Notes: a model not told the origin generated them from the sequence alone. Positions 40,853 through 52,154 are shown, counted from the first letter of the stretch. The stretch is 64,000 nt of DNA from Cokeromyces recurvatus (GCF_025118155.1 NW_026251399.1:558001-622000), one strand, 5' to 3'. Made by a program: numbers and translations.

Positions 40853-41780
40853 AAATGATGAGAGTTCTCTATATGCGAAGCTATCTTGTTTAAATGGTAT
40901 GAAAATAGCTATAAAGATGCCCTAAACCCGACAGGCACTTATTGCAACCATTGGCCTGATGGGGAATCAGCTATATCACTGAGCCTCAGATGGCTTTTTC
41001 AAGTATTCAACATCTGAGTTGCTCAGCATGGACCAAAACTGTACTAGGCATCCACATATCCTTCATACGTGCAGCTACCTCGTCTAAATGGTATGGAGGG
41101 AGTCATAAAGATATCCTAAACCCGGCAGGCACTTATTGCAACCATTGGCCTGATGGGGAGTCAGCTGCATCACTGTGCCTCAGATGGCTTTTTCAAGTAT
41201 TCAACATCTGAGTTGCTCAGCATGGACCAAAACTGTACTAGATATCGCACATAGAAAGCATCATTTGAGTAAACGGAAAAACTGTTTTCAATTATCTTCA
41301 AGATATGTAACTTGCATTTCATTTGGTATAGTAAATGATGAGAGTTCTCCATACGCGAAGCTATTTTGTTTAAATGGTATGAAAATAGCTATAAAGATGC
41401 CCTAAACCCGACAGGCACTTATTGCAACCATTGGCCTGATGGGGAATCAGCTACATCACTGAGCCTCAGATGGCTTTTTCAAGTATTCAACATCTGAGTT
41501 GCTCAGCATGGACCAAAACTGTACTAGGCATCCACATATCCTTCATACGTGCAGCTACCTCGTCTAAATGGTATGGAGGGAGTCATAAAGATATCCTAAA
41601 CCCGGCAGGCACTTATTGCAACCATTGGCCTGATGGGGAGTCAGCTACATCACTGAGCCTCAGATGGCTTTTTTTAAGTATTCAACATCTGAGTTGCTCA
41701 GCATGGACCAGAACTGTACTAGATATCGCACATAGAAAGCATCATTTGAGTATACAAAATGAAATTCAAGTTACATAACT
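40853..41780. repeat. Higher-order tandem repeat, 480-bp period with 192-bp sub-repeat
   Basis: A 480-bp unit (40853-41332) is repeated from 41333 to about 41750. Each unit contains two versions of a 192-bp sub-unit: the block around CCTAAACCCGACAGGCACTT occurs at about 40922, 41114, 41402 and 41594, and the block TCAACATCTGAGTTGCTCAG at about 41008, 41201, 41488 and 41682. Copies differ by few bases, so duplication is recent. The last unit ends in a segment (41751-41780) that is an inverted copy of 41304-41332. No protein match is recognised; open frames here are by-products of the repeat. It sits next to the transposon island and may be a piece of a transposable element or a local satellite. 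Confidence 0.85.
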
Positions 41781-42193
41781 TGAACGGCTTAGCGTCAAGA
41801 AGTTAGTATTTATATTAGTTTTTTTAAGTTTTCTTTTTTGGTAAACCATGTATAAAGCATTGATGGTCTTTTCGAATTGACTGCATTTTATTCCCTTCTA
41901 AACAAGATTGTTTAAAAAAAAATAAAAATTTAAATTGGCTAAAAGAGATATCTTACGTCAGTTCTTGGGGTGATATAAACCGTCACGCGCATTACGTATG
42001 TGTATTGTATTTTTTAGTAAAATTGAGAAAGGCTCTAGAATAAAATGATAAATTTAAAGCCAGATTGGATAAAATGTTTTCACTAAAATTAAGAAAAGGT
42101 TAGAGCTAAATTGATAAAAGCTCAGAAAAAAATTGAGAAAGTCTTCCTTTTAAAATACAAAAAAATATTATATCAAGGAACACTGACTTTGAA
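41781..42193. other. 5' flank of the Tc1/mariner pseudogene
   Basis: The stretch contains three imperfect direct repeats with the cores AAAATTGAGAAA, AAAATTAAGAAA and AAAATTGAGAAA at about 42019-42141, interleaved with ATTGGATAAAAT and ATTGATAAAAGC. They may belong to the sub-terminal region of the transposon. No TIR partner is visible downstream. Confidence 0.4.
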
Positions 42194-43440
42194 ATGAATG
42201 AATTAAGCCTCCAACAAAAGGAAGAGGAACAAACTACCGAGATTTATGTTAGCATGATGTCTATGATGAGATCTGAATGGGTAACCACTATGCCTTCCTC
42301 AGACGCTATGGATCTTGATGAAGAAGTTAATGAAGAACTGGGAGCTCTTGACTCAGAAGAGAATAACTATAACGAAGATAATAGTGAAAGTGGGAATGAA
42401 AGTAACGATAAACTAGCAAAGCCCACTGTCGAAGAATTTGCTAAGAAACTTGCCAGCAGCAATAAAGAGAACGAGAAAACTTTGAAATACAGAAAGTACA
42501 ACCAGGAACAAATCAAAGAGTTTATCTGCTTGATAACGGAAATGGTTCCTGTAAAAGACGCAGCTTTACGAACTGGTATCGTTTTAAGTGCAGCTTACCT
42601 TTTTCGAAAACAATGGACAGAAGAGGGGAAGATACGTGAAACAAAAAAAGAGGACGCATTGTTGGAACTGTTTCTGATTTAAAAGAAGAGCACACAGTAT
42701 TTTTAACAAAAATTGTGGACAATTTTGCAACTATTACTATTACGCAAATGTGGGAGATGTTGCACCAGGAATTCCCTAGATTGTCTGTTAGTAAGTCTTC
42801 TTTTTATAGACATGCCAGAAACAACTGTGCTTTGTCTATGAAAAAAACTAGAGAAAATAGTCGAATCTAGAAACTCGGGAGAGACGATTCTAAAAAGAAA
42901 AAATACTATAATGCAATGGATGGCAGACAGTGAGTTTGATTTTGAGAAGAACTGCATATTTTTAGACGAAGCAGGTTTTAATCTTCATATGACGCGAACT
43001 CGAGGTTGGTCGAAAAAGGGAAAAAACTACAAAGTCAGTAGTTCCAGCTTCCAGAGGTACGTATATTACAATCCTCGAAGCTATTTCATCTCAAGGTGTC
43101 ATCGACATATCTTGGAGAAAACCCATCGTAGTTGCCGGATCTAAAAAAAGAAAATCAGACGGAAAAATTATTCAAACTACAGCTAGAATTGGAACGATAA
43201 CTGAACATTATTTAGCATATTTAAGTAATGTAATGGACGTCTTGGATAAGAACGACATGAAAGAGTTTCACTTAGTGATCGACAATACTCCTATTCATAA
43301 GCCTGCCATAACAAGAATTTTTATTGAGAAAAGAGGATACAAATGTGCTTATCTTCCTCCCTATTCACCTTTCCTCAACCCCATTGAGCTATTCTGGATT
43401 AACACCGTTAAAACCTTTTTCCTTCGTGACCACTTTGTTG
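42194..43440 (+). pseudogene. Broken Tc1/mariner-type (IS630 superfamily) transposase
   Basis: The start gives an acidic leader and a helix-turn-helix (KYNQEQIKEFICLITEMVP..AALRTGIVLSAAYLFRKQW). The coding sequence then needs three frame changes, near 42660, 42850 and 43040, to continue. Fragments keep the DDE catalytic core: FLDEAGFNLH (first Asp), VIDNTPIHKP (second Asp) and LPPYSPFLNPIELFW (Glu, in the classic PYSPxLNPIE motif). The element is therefore inactive although all three catalytic acids survive. Its C-terminal end is missing; the frame runs directly into a different transposase fragment at about 43440. Confidence 0.8.
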
Positions 43441-44662
43441 AAAAAATTAGACAGTGGAAAACAAGAACAACCGTCACCAATCGTTTGTTTGACATCTGGG
43501 ATGGTAGAGTTTGGAGCAATTCCAAGTTGGATGAAAGGGATGACACACCTTTTGTAATGGCTTCAAATTACAATTTGATGTTGACCTTGAATTTCGACTG
43601 GTTCCAGCTCTATGATAACGCTCAATATTCTTGTGGTGCTTTCTACATGACTATTCAAAACTTACCTCGTGAAGAAAGAAACTTGAAAAAAAATTTAATT
43701 TTAGTTGGTTTATTGCCTGGTCCTTCTGAACCCTCGACATATCAAATCAATCATTATTTGAACCCATTGGTTGAAGATTTGTTGTTGTTGAAGAATGGAA
43801 TAGAACTTCAGACAAGAGTCAATGGTAAGCAAGTGGTGAAAGCTGCCTTGACGTTGGTGACCATGGATATGCCCGCTTTGAGAAAGTGTGTTGGCTTTGC
43901 CAGCCACTCTTCTGCCTTTGTGTCATGGTTGTAAGATTTATAACTTAATTCAATAAGATAAATAGTCATAATAGAATACATAGTGCATTTGTATAATAAT
44001 TCTCTCTATAAACATATTTAGTATATTTACCATTGTATAGAAAAATAATTAATTAATAAACAGTCCTACATCTAAAAATAAACTTTCTTTCTTCTATTAT
44101 TGTTCTGCTGAATATAAATTTATAAAAATAACTTTATACAAGTTAAACTGGGGTAAACTAAGAATAATACAAATACGCGTAATAATTGATTCTACTCAGA
44201 ATACACGTATTAGTTATAAAAATAAATATATACTAAAGACATGAATCTATAATTATAACTCTTAGTAATCCTTCTATAATTATATTATCAAATACAATTT
44301 GTTATATTTTTATCTTCTTATTACTCATCATCCTTATTCACAAAATATATAAATACTCTTACATTATTCACCCTTATTTTGTATAATTTATAACTAAGAA
44401 CAATACTTGTATTGATTTTAACTTTTAATAAAACTTATTGACAAGTCTCAACGTACTTCTTCTGTCTTGTTTTCTTTTTATTTTATTCCTTTTATTTAAT
44501 TCATTAAACCTACCTGAACCACAACACTTTGCCTGTCACAAGTGTGATAAGAAAATTGATCACTTGCCAAATGACGCTCATAAACTTGATTTCAGTGACT
44601 TCAATGACCTAGATTGGGTGCCTCGTACCAATGCATCTCATCGTGCAAATGCAACAAAGTAG
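43440..44662 (+). pseudogene. Plavaka/Tnp2-like (CACTA-type) transposase fragment, split by a solo LTR
   Basis: From about 43440 the frame changes character to a sequence typical of Tnp2/Plavaka transposases of fungi: RQWKTRT..LFDIWDGRVW, NLMLTLNFDWFQLYDNAQYS, NLPREERN, LLPGPSEPSTYQINHYLNPLVEDL, MDMPALRKCVGFASHSSAF. It stops within the LTR inserted at 43921. The same protein resumes in frame after 44531 with ACHKCDKKIDHLPNDAH and DFNDLDWVPRTNASHRAN, the Cys-x2-Cys segment expected next in this family, and ends at a stop at 44660-44662. Both ends of the transposase are missing, so it is a relic. Confidence 0.75.
43921..44526. mobile_element. Solo LTR of an LTR retrotransposon, 606 bp
   Basis: The segment begins TGTCATGGTTGT and ends ACCACAACA, giving the TG..CA ends and a short imperfect terminal inversion. 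It is flanked by a 5-bp direct duplication CTTTG at 43916-43920 and 44527-44531. Removing the 606 bp and one duplication restores the interrupted transposase frame exactly (SSAF followed by ACHKC). Inside are TATAAATA-like promoter and AATAAA-like signals. No internal retrotransposon coding region is present, so it is a solo LTR. Strand is not certain. Confidence 0.88.
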
Positions 44663-44669
44663 TTGTCGA

Positions 44670-45363
44670 TGTTATGATTGTAGTCGTCCTTATAACTAAG
44701 TTAATAGAAATGAACCATCATTTATTACATAATAAAGAGTTTATTCATATAAAACTAGTATATTGAACTGCACAGCATAATATTCATTCTACACTCAGTT
44801 TTAATAATAGTCATTGTTAGAATGTTCGAGCAATAATAATAATTATATACATAATTCAAACAGGATTATGGCTGGTGTATTCAATTACATAATTCTTTAT
44901 GAGTAATACATATCATATATACATTGATAATATTGAATATTGTTATGTATTAAAATCTTATACAATGATAATGATAGTAACTCATAAATAATTGGTATTG
45001 TTGCAGCTAGACATATTCACTGAGAATTAATATTGATGTGTCGCAGTCCAATAATAATGATTCGTTATATTTCTAGGAACAGCGACAACTCAGGGAGAAT
45101 AAACATAAAAATATATCTAATTGATCGCAGAATTATTCGGAGACAATGTTTTATGTAAAACACTTTATTATAGTAAAACTTGCTTATCTGAATCATATTT
45201 CCATTGATAACACTTACCTTGTAAAAACATATAAATAACCCTCGATTTTTCCATATAATTTTCGTTGTACAATTTTTGTATTATCTTTAATAAACTATAC
45301 AAAGTTTTCACAGACTTGTCTTCTGTCTATTCTTTTTTCCATTATCTTTTGCTAATCAAAACA
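44670..45363. mobile_element. Probable second solo LTR, related family
   Basis: The segment starts TGTTATGATTGTAG, resembling the start of the LTR at 43921, and ends AATCAAAACA, which is the imperfect inverse of its start. It has a TATAAATAACC motif at about 45230 and AATAAA at about 45290, followed by a pyrimidine-rich tail, the same order as in the first LTR. I do not see a matching 5-bp target duplication (GTCGA versus ACTTG), so the borders or history are uncertain. Confidence 0.5.
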
Positions 45364-45571
45364 ACTTGTATTATACCCGAGATTTCCCGCTTTTGTGCAT
45401 AAATGAGACTCCTGTTTATTAGACAGGTTATGTTTAAAACCTGTATTTTTTTTTTGGGGATCTTCCACGAGCATATTTTTGCAGTGAACCAATTTTAAGA
45501 ATTAAATCAGATCAAAAGTAAATGAAGCAACACCTTTTTCAGCACTTTTTTCTAATTATATTAAATAAATT
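45364..45571. other. Short upstream region of the unknown gene at 45572
   Basis: Contains a small hairpin (ACAGGTTATGTTTAAAACCTGT near 45424-45446) and a T run. Nothing else is recognised. Confidence 0.4.
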
Positions 45572-47134
45572 ATGTCTATGTCTTATTTTGAAACAGAGTA
45601 TTGTAACGAATGGTCCTATCCTAAAGCATATCAATTTTATTTTGATTTATACAAAGATGATAATGTTGTTTTTCAACAAATGAAAAAGGACTTGCTTAAG
45701 TTCAAAAAAAATCCTAACTATAATTCTTTTGCAAAGAAAAAAGCTAATTTTTTTGCCCAAAATATTCTAGCTTCGTCAAGTGAAGCTAGCAGCTTTAGCA
45801 ACAGAAACTTACCCACTAATAATAGCACATTAAATAAACAAACTATTCATATGGGAAGCCAAAGTACAGTTAATAATGTCTTTAATAATAATGGAAAAAG
45901 AACTGCAGATCAAGACAATCTTTTTCATCAACCTGGTGGAGAAAATAGTGCATTTTTTAATAAAGTTTCAAGAACATGTTATGAAGAAGACGAATCTCCA
46001 GACCATGAAACAGAAGCAGAAGAATTAGAAGACGACGTTTTGGATGCTGAAGATGATCTGATTTTTCAAGAAGAGATTGTATATGAAAACGGAGAGATTG
46101 AAGAATTATCAGCTATTGCTGATTCTGTTAAACAGTGGAAAGTCACTGCAGAATACATACCTTTAATCCATAATCAAGTTTTATTATATTACAATATTAT
46201 TGATGCAAGCTTGAATGACATTCCCCCTTTGACTAGCAATCAGATGGAGTTTATTAGATCTATAAAAACAACAACCTATCAGACCCCCACCCTAGTACAA
46301 CCTCTTAATTTAAATTTCAACGATTGTTATACCTTTTTGCGTCTCAAATCATTTTACAATAATAACAAATCGAATCTGTCTTATTCTGTAAAGAAAATTA
46401 TTAAGACATAGTGAGTAATAGAAATATAAGGAAAAATGCCAAGTAGTTACTAACGTTAATGATCTTTTAATAGTTTAAATCAAAAGTATGAAGAAAATGT
46501 AAATTTGTTTACGGACACCACCCAAAAAGAAAATGATTACAAACTTCATTTCGTTGCCCCTTTATACAAGGCTTTGTTTCGACAAAACCAAAATATGAAA
46601 AAAGAATGGGGAAATTCCTCAGTCGGAAAGACCAAAGTGGACGGACTGTTGTCTGTTTTGAATGAGGAAGGTGTCGTGGCACTGTTGTCGATTGTGGAGG
46701 TGTCTGGTCCTTGGTCGGTGACTAGTAACAACCATTACATGAAAGATAAAAAAAAAATCGCCAAAAACCTCAAGTTAATTATAAATCAAATTTATAATAT
46801 GAACACTAGAGGTGGGAGCAATATAAAAAAAGTCAAGCTGTATGGATTACAGCTTTATAAAAAAAACTTTCATGTATACAGTTTGCAGCTGGTATGTCCA
46901 AAACTATATTTATTTAAAGAAGAAATGAAGTTCGATTACCCTACTTCCCCTTTATTATTCTGTACCCAGCTGTCTACTTTTATCACGAACATGCTCACCC
47001 TACAATCGCTTATCGAGTCAAGTCTTGAGAGTGTGCTATTATATTTGTCTAGTGATGGAACTTCTTCATCACAAGAGCACAATCATGCTGATAGATTTAT
47101 TGATAGCACTGAAAACTCTCCCATAAAAAAATAA
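45572..47134 (+). CDS. Unknown protein of a Mucoromycota-type expanded family, possible nuclease-like fold
   Basis: Exons 45572-46410 and 46474-47134 join in frame to give 499 aa. The N-terminus (FETEYCNEWSYPKAYQFYFD) is followed by an Asn/Ser-rich linker and an acidic stretch (ESPDHETEAEELEDDVLDAEDD). The C-terminal half is alpha/beta: HFVAPLYKALFRQNQ, GKTKVDGLLSVLNEEG, VVALLSIVEVSGPW, then a long helix (HYMKDKKKIAKNLKLIINQI) and strands VKLYGLQLY and FHVYSLQLVCPKLYLF. This order of D-G, E-V-x and a following helix resembles proteins I associate with large lineage-specific families in Mucoromycota that look like PD-(D/E)XK nucleases, but the Lys of E-x-K is Ser here, so activity is doubtful. 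The gene directly follows the transposon island. No membrane segment or signal peptide is seen. Confidence 0.6.
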
Positions 47135-48986
47135 AAAAATAAAATATATTGTTAATATAATCGTCTTTCTCTTCACTGTTAAAAACTCTTATTCTTTTTA
47201 ATGTAAAGAAAAAAAAATTAAGTGAGGCATATAAATATGCTCTCAACTGCTCAGAATATTTACTGTACCTACTGTACTTACAATTATGGCTGATTCCTAA
47301 TTTTTTACTTCTTATCACCTCACTCCTTTCATCCCTTTTTATAATAAACTGTAAAAAGTTTTCCCCTTAAGCCGTAAATACTCTATCAGAGTGTTATAAT
47401 ATATATTACTGATATGACCTGGTTTTTATCCGTAATTCCCTATTTTTTAGCAATGCAATTCTCTACTTGTAGGAAAAATAAAAATCAACGTTCTATTACT
47501 ATAGTATTCTTTTTTGAGCTATTTAGTAATGAACCATTGTACTTGACCAATGATGACAGCTTTTTGTATTATTTATAAAGTAGGCTATTACATTATGTTG
47601 TAATATAAATAGGAGTCTTTTGTTAAAATGCTGGAATCAACTACTGTTTACTGCACAATGCGCATTACTGAATACATTAGAATTTTATGTTATGCATATT
47701 CTTACTATTGTTATTAACTAGAGGCTTTTTGAGTCTTGATCATGAAGAGATTTATTTTAGTATCACTTGTCCAAACATGAAAACCTTGCGCAATCAAAGA
47801 AAACTCAAGGTTTGTTGACAATTAATAGCTCTTTGTAAATTTTATCATGTATATCTAGCACAAACTATATGTTTTATGCTCAATAAATTATTTCATTATG
47901 TTTATGTAGCTTTGCTTCATTCCTTTATTATTATTATTATTGCGGGTGGATCAGAGATAATCAATCATGCATACTTTGAGAAGATGGCCGTCTAAAGAAT
48001 GTGTAATGGTAGCAAAAATGAACAAATCAAATAGTTTCATACATCAATGTGTGTAAAGTAGTTAAGTCTCCTTTAGTCTCAAAGCAAAAAAGCTCCTACT
48101 AACAAGAATAACCGCTAAAAGATAGTGACTTTATATATTTTCAAGCCCTTTCTCCCCTCCTACAACACATACACATATGGCTTAAAACTGCTGAAAATGA
48201 AGCCACGGACTGGAGAAGACAATCCTAGTAAAGGGGAACGAAACATCCAGCTATTGCACAACTTACGACAAGAGATAAAGAAATAAATTAGTCACGTACT
48301 AGTTAAAGAATGATGTTATTTGGCTTTTTTTTTCCTTTTTTTTTAAAAAAAAAAAATGCATAATAGAACCTTTTAAATAAGTTCATCCCTAAGTATTTTT
48401 TTTTTCAAAGGCAAAAGACGATTAATATTAACAAGCGGTAGTGGTACAAACTGACATTAAATAATAATAATTTGTTGACGATCATCATTAATAATGAGGT
48501 AATCAGAGTTCATTACTCTTCTTTATTAAACCCCAGATTCATAACGAGGATAACAGATTCCAACTTATTTATACATAATACCTACTAAGGACACTGTTAT
48601 TATACACTCTATTATCATGAACAGTACTACTACTACTAATACTAAATATTAGTTAAATTCTGATATGAATACTTTTCTATTCTCTAAAATCAGATAATTC
48701 CTATGTTTGTCTTAAATAAACAATTTCTTATTATCTTGAGTTCGTTTCACTACGATTATCAGGGTCTAATTTAGTAGCTGTTATTGAAAATATACATGTG
48801 TATGTATATTGATATTTATATTTTTATTATTATTATTTATTATTATATATAAATATATAAAAGGAGATGCATATAAGTGACAAGAAAGGAGAGAGAGAGA
48901 GAGAGAGAGAGAGGAATAAATTATTAAGGTAGATAGCAATTATTAAAGAGGAAGAAGAAGGGTAAAAAGGTGTTTTTTTTTTTTTT
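47135..48986. other. Convergent intergenic region between the unknown gene and GDP-mannose pyrophosphorylase
   Basis: About 1.85 kb with no supported gene. A TATAAATAGG motif near 47608 and an AATAAA near 47882 are arranged like the signals of the two LTRs, but I cannot define TG..CA ends. A GA microsatellite lies at 48891-48912 near the 3' end of the minus-strand gene. Confidence 0.5.
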
Positions 48987-50317
48987 TTACATGATAATTT
49001 TAGGTTCTGTAATATTTGAAGAAATACCTTTATGTGGTAAAATAGAACCACCATTGATATAAATTTCATCATTGACAGTAACATCATCACCCAAGACAGA
49101 ACAACCTTCAATGCGTGACCAACGACCAATGGATGAATGCCAGCCAATAATACTTGAATTAACCCAAGCAAAATCTTTCACTTTAACCCCTTCTAATAAA
49201 ACACAACGTTGAAGACGAACACCATCACCAATAACCACGTTGGGACCAATAACGACATTAGGACCAATACGACAATCCTTACCTATCTTGGCTGTTGGAT
49301 GTACCATCACATTACCCTTATAAACATACTCCTTATTGCATAGTTGTTCGGTTGATTTTTTATTTAAATGAGAAAGATAAAGACAGGTTCCTGTAAGGAA
49401 ATCTTTGGGTTGTCCTACATCCATCCAAAATCCTTCAAGATCAAATGTATGTAATTGGCCTTCCTGAGCTATATAAGGAAAGACTTCTTTTTCAATTGAA
49501 GTAGGTTTTAACTAATAGAGAGAGAGAAAGGAGAGAAGGGGAGAAAGAAAAGTTAGTTTAACGGATCCTATTATATTTATATACATTTATATCTAATATG
49601 ATTTTTACTTCAATACGGTTCAGGACAGAAGGATTTAAAATATACATGCCAGCATTGATTTTGTTTGAAATAAATTCTTTAGGCTTTTCAACAAAACGTT
49701 CAATTAATGAAGATCCAGGTTTATTTACAACAACACCGTATTTGGATGGATCATCTACTTTAGTGACTGTAATAGTACCTTCGCCTCCGTGTGATAAATG
49801 AAAGTCTCTTAATTGTTCAAATGGATAATCACAAATAACATCACTATTCAAGACAAAAAATGGAGAATCATCCTTGGCAAGGATATCGCGTGCTAAAGCT
49901 AATGGGCCTGCTGTACCTAATGGCTCTGTTTCAACTGAAAATGTAATCGTCACACCATATTCTTTTTCATATTCTTTTAAGGCTGCTACCATGATTTCAG
50001 GACGATAATTGACAGCCAATACAATATCTGTTACACCAGCCTATTATAAATATGAATATTAAACGTGTTGAAAAAGAATTAAAAGGGGAGCTTTCATTCT
50101 TACTTTGGCCAAGTTTTCAATTTGATGAAGAATCATGGGCTTATTAGCAAACTCAACAAGTGGTTTTGGAAGAGTAAGTGTAAGAGGTCTAAGACGAGTA
50201 CCAAAACCTATAACAAGCCAAAATAAAATAAAATAAAATAAACGAGGATTAATAAAAAAAAGGTAAATAGTTTGTTTATTAATCAATACTACCTCCAACA
50301 AGAATAAGTGCCTTCAT
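48987..50317 (-). CDS. PSA1: Mannose-1-phosphate guanylyltransferase (GDP-mannose pyrophosphorylase)
   Basis: The enzyme makes GDP-mannose from GTP and mannose-1-phosphate in the cytosol, feeding N- and O-glycosylation, GPI anchors and cell-wall mannan. Minus-strand exons in coding order: 50317-50293, 50207-50104, 50040-49609 and 49511-48987, giving 361 aa, the same length as yeast Psa1. Splicing of the 25-nt first exon completes the nucleotide-binding signature [12 protein letters not shown]. Further motifs are [12 protein letters not shown] (metal-binding Asp), RFVEKPKEF (sugar-phosphate-binding Lys) and [12 protein letters not shown]-terminal left-handed beta helix is visible as hexapeptide repeats ([30 protein letters not shown]). 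It ends in the conserved EPKIIM. Start choice is fixed by the family N-terminus MKALILVGG. Confidence 0.97.
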
Positions 50318-50353
50318 TTTAGTGATATAATAGTAGAAGAAAAGGAAAATTAC

Positions 50354-50400
<47 letters not shown>

Positions 50401-50502
50401 CAATGAAATAAAAGCGCTTTTTTTTTATATAAATAAATTATAGTGATACACAAAAAAAAATTCCACTGAGCTTAATTTTATTTTTTTTATTTTATTTTAT
50501 TT

Positions 50503-50544
<42 letters not shown>

Positions 50545-51093
50545 TAGATCCCATTTTAATTATTATAGTATTATTATTATTTTTTTTTAAAAACTATAGA
50601 AAAAATACACCAAATAAAGTGATATATAACTGAAAAGCCTCTCTTCCTCTCAATACATAAAATAAACCATCATTAACACATCTTATTGGAATATTTAAGC
50701 TTATTTATTTCTATATCAACTGGATTTTACATTAGCGGATAGTTTTACTTGTGATGAAAATAGAAATTGGAATTTCTTTTTTTAGAAACTAAAATTAGTA
50801 CATGCAGTATACAATAACAATAAATAAAAAAGAGATTGACTTATTCTATGATAACATTATTTTATCATCAATATAATATCAGCAGTGACTTTGTTACTGA
50901 CTACAACATTATTCGTTTTTTTTTTTCGTTTATATGTTGTTTAAATTGATATATGTATATAAAAGTATTAAATTTAGAAGCCAAGAAATAGGTTATTTTT
51001 GTTCATGTTTCATAAAAAAGGGCAGTTGTATATGAAATTTATACATTGTTTATATAATAAATAATAATATAATGCATTACACGAGATTTTTGC
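50318..51093. other. Upstream region of GDP-mannose pyrophosphorylase with A and T homopolymers
   Basis: A43 at 50356-50398 (a T run on the coding strand, about 39 bp before the start codon) and T39 at 50505-50543. The rest is AT-rich and contains the 3' flank of the DUF7137-like gene. No gene is seen. Confidence 0.6.
50356..50543. repeat. Poly-A (43) and poly-T (39) tracts upstream of PSA1
   Basis: Two long homopolymer tracts of opposite sense about 105 bp apart, with short ATTTT repeats between. They could pair as a hairpin and probably form the nucleosome-poor promoter of the minus-strand gene. Confidence 0.8.
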
Positions 51094-52154
51094 TTATCTA
51101 AGTATAGAGATAAGCATGATAATAGACGTCAGTATTGCAACACTTAATGCAGTCATTAAAGGCATCAACGATTCATGGAATGATCCAGCTCCACCTAAAT
51201 AACAAGTAGGGCAAAACATAGCTAATAAAAAAAAAAAAAAAAAAAAGAGTCGCATATTAAAATCATATACACCATTATCATTACTCTCTCCCTCTCTCCC
51301 TCCCTCTCTTTCTCTCTCTTTAGTATTATTTACAATCAGTTCTAGGAACATAGGCTTCGGTTGAATAAAGTGCTACTATAAGTCGTGAATCAGGCATTAA
51401 CCAACCAGGACTAGGAAATGCTTTAGGTCCCCTCTGATCATATACCCAAACTGTATAATATCCTACCATCAAGGGTGATCCAGGTTGAAGGTGTGCCAAG
51501 TCCCAATACGCTGAAGTAGCTGTTCCCGGTACAACTGTTGCTGTATAAGTTTGCTTTTGTGGATTAGCGAGTGCTACTGTTAAATTCTCCGGCTGTACTT
51601 TAAGAATATTTGGATCTACTGTCCATTCAAAAGTAATATTAGAGACACCAATCTTGTAGAGTGGTGGGAAAGTTTGATTAGGGATTGGTTTCTTCCAAGT
51701 GAGATATGCAGGTGGAATATCATTGGAGAATGATGCGTAAGTAGGTTTGCCCACAAATGGATTAGCATTGTTGGTTGTAGTTGAATGAGTTGCATTGGCT
51801 TGTGTGCCATTAGATGAAAGTAGACTACCAGCTGGTATAGATGTTTGTGCTGTCGCTACTGCTGTTGGTGGACTATTGTTAGTTGCTTGAGGTTGTGGTT
51901 GTACGCTGCCTATGTATAGTCGAATTGTTATTAATCATAATAAATTATCCAACTCTATATAATATAATATATATCTTTATAAGAATACCTGTTTCATCAG
52001 CTAAATAATGAAAATAAAAAATATATATGCATTAATAAAAATAAAAATTATATATACAAGAACTATACTTGAACGCTTATTTCATACCTCGTATCTGTGC
52101 TCTAACAAATAAAGTATATATTGATAAAATAAAGCAAATTAAATAGAAACGCAT
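51094..52154 (-). CDS. Secretory-pathway membrane protein of the DUF7137 type
   Basis: Minus-strand exons in coding order: 52154-52088, 52000-51989 (a 12-nt micro-exon), 51909-51334 and 51221-51094, giving 260 aa. The N-terminus is a signal peptide (RFYLICFILSIYTLFVRA). A Ser/Thr/Asn-rich linker with N-glycosylation sequons follows. A beta-sandwich-like domain (ITFEWTVDPNILKVQPENLT, then YYTVWVYDQRGP, SRLIVALYSTEAYVPR) matches my memory of fungal DUF7137 proteins. The last intron removes a stop after RTD and joins it to SMFCPTCYLGG, restoring the Cys-x2-Cys expected in that family, followed by a C-terminal membrane helix (ALSVAILTSIIMLISIL). It is thus probably a type I membrane protein with a lumenal domain. 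Function is unknown. Without the last intron the protein would stop at TDCK and lose the anchor. Confidence 0.8.

Noticed and set aside
44438..44524. Possible small secreted protein with a hydrophobic leader and Cys pair
   Set aside because: The hydrophobic part is the end of the solo LTR read by chance, and the Cys part is the continuation of the Tnp2 transposase fragment. There is no ATG start.
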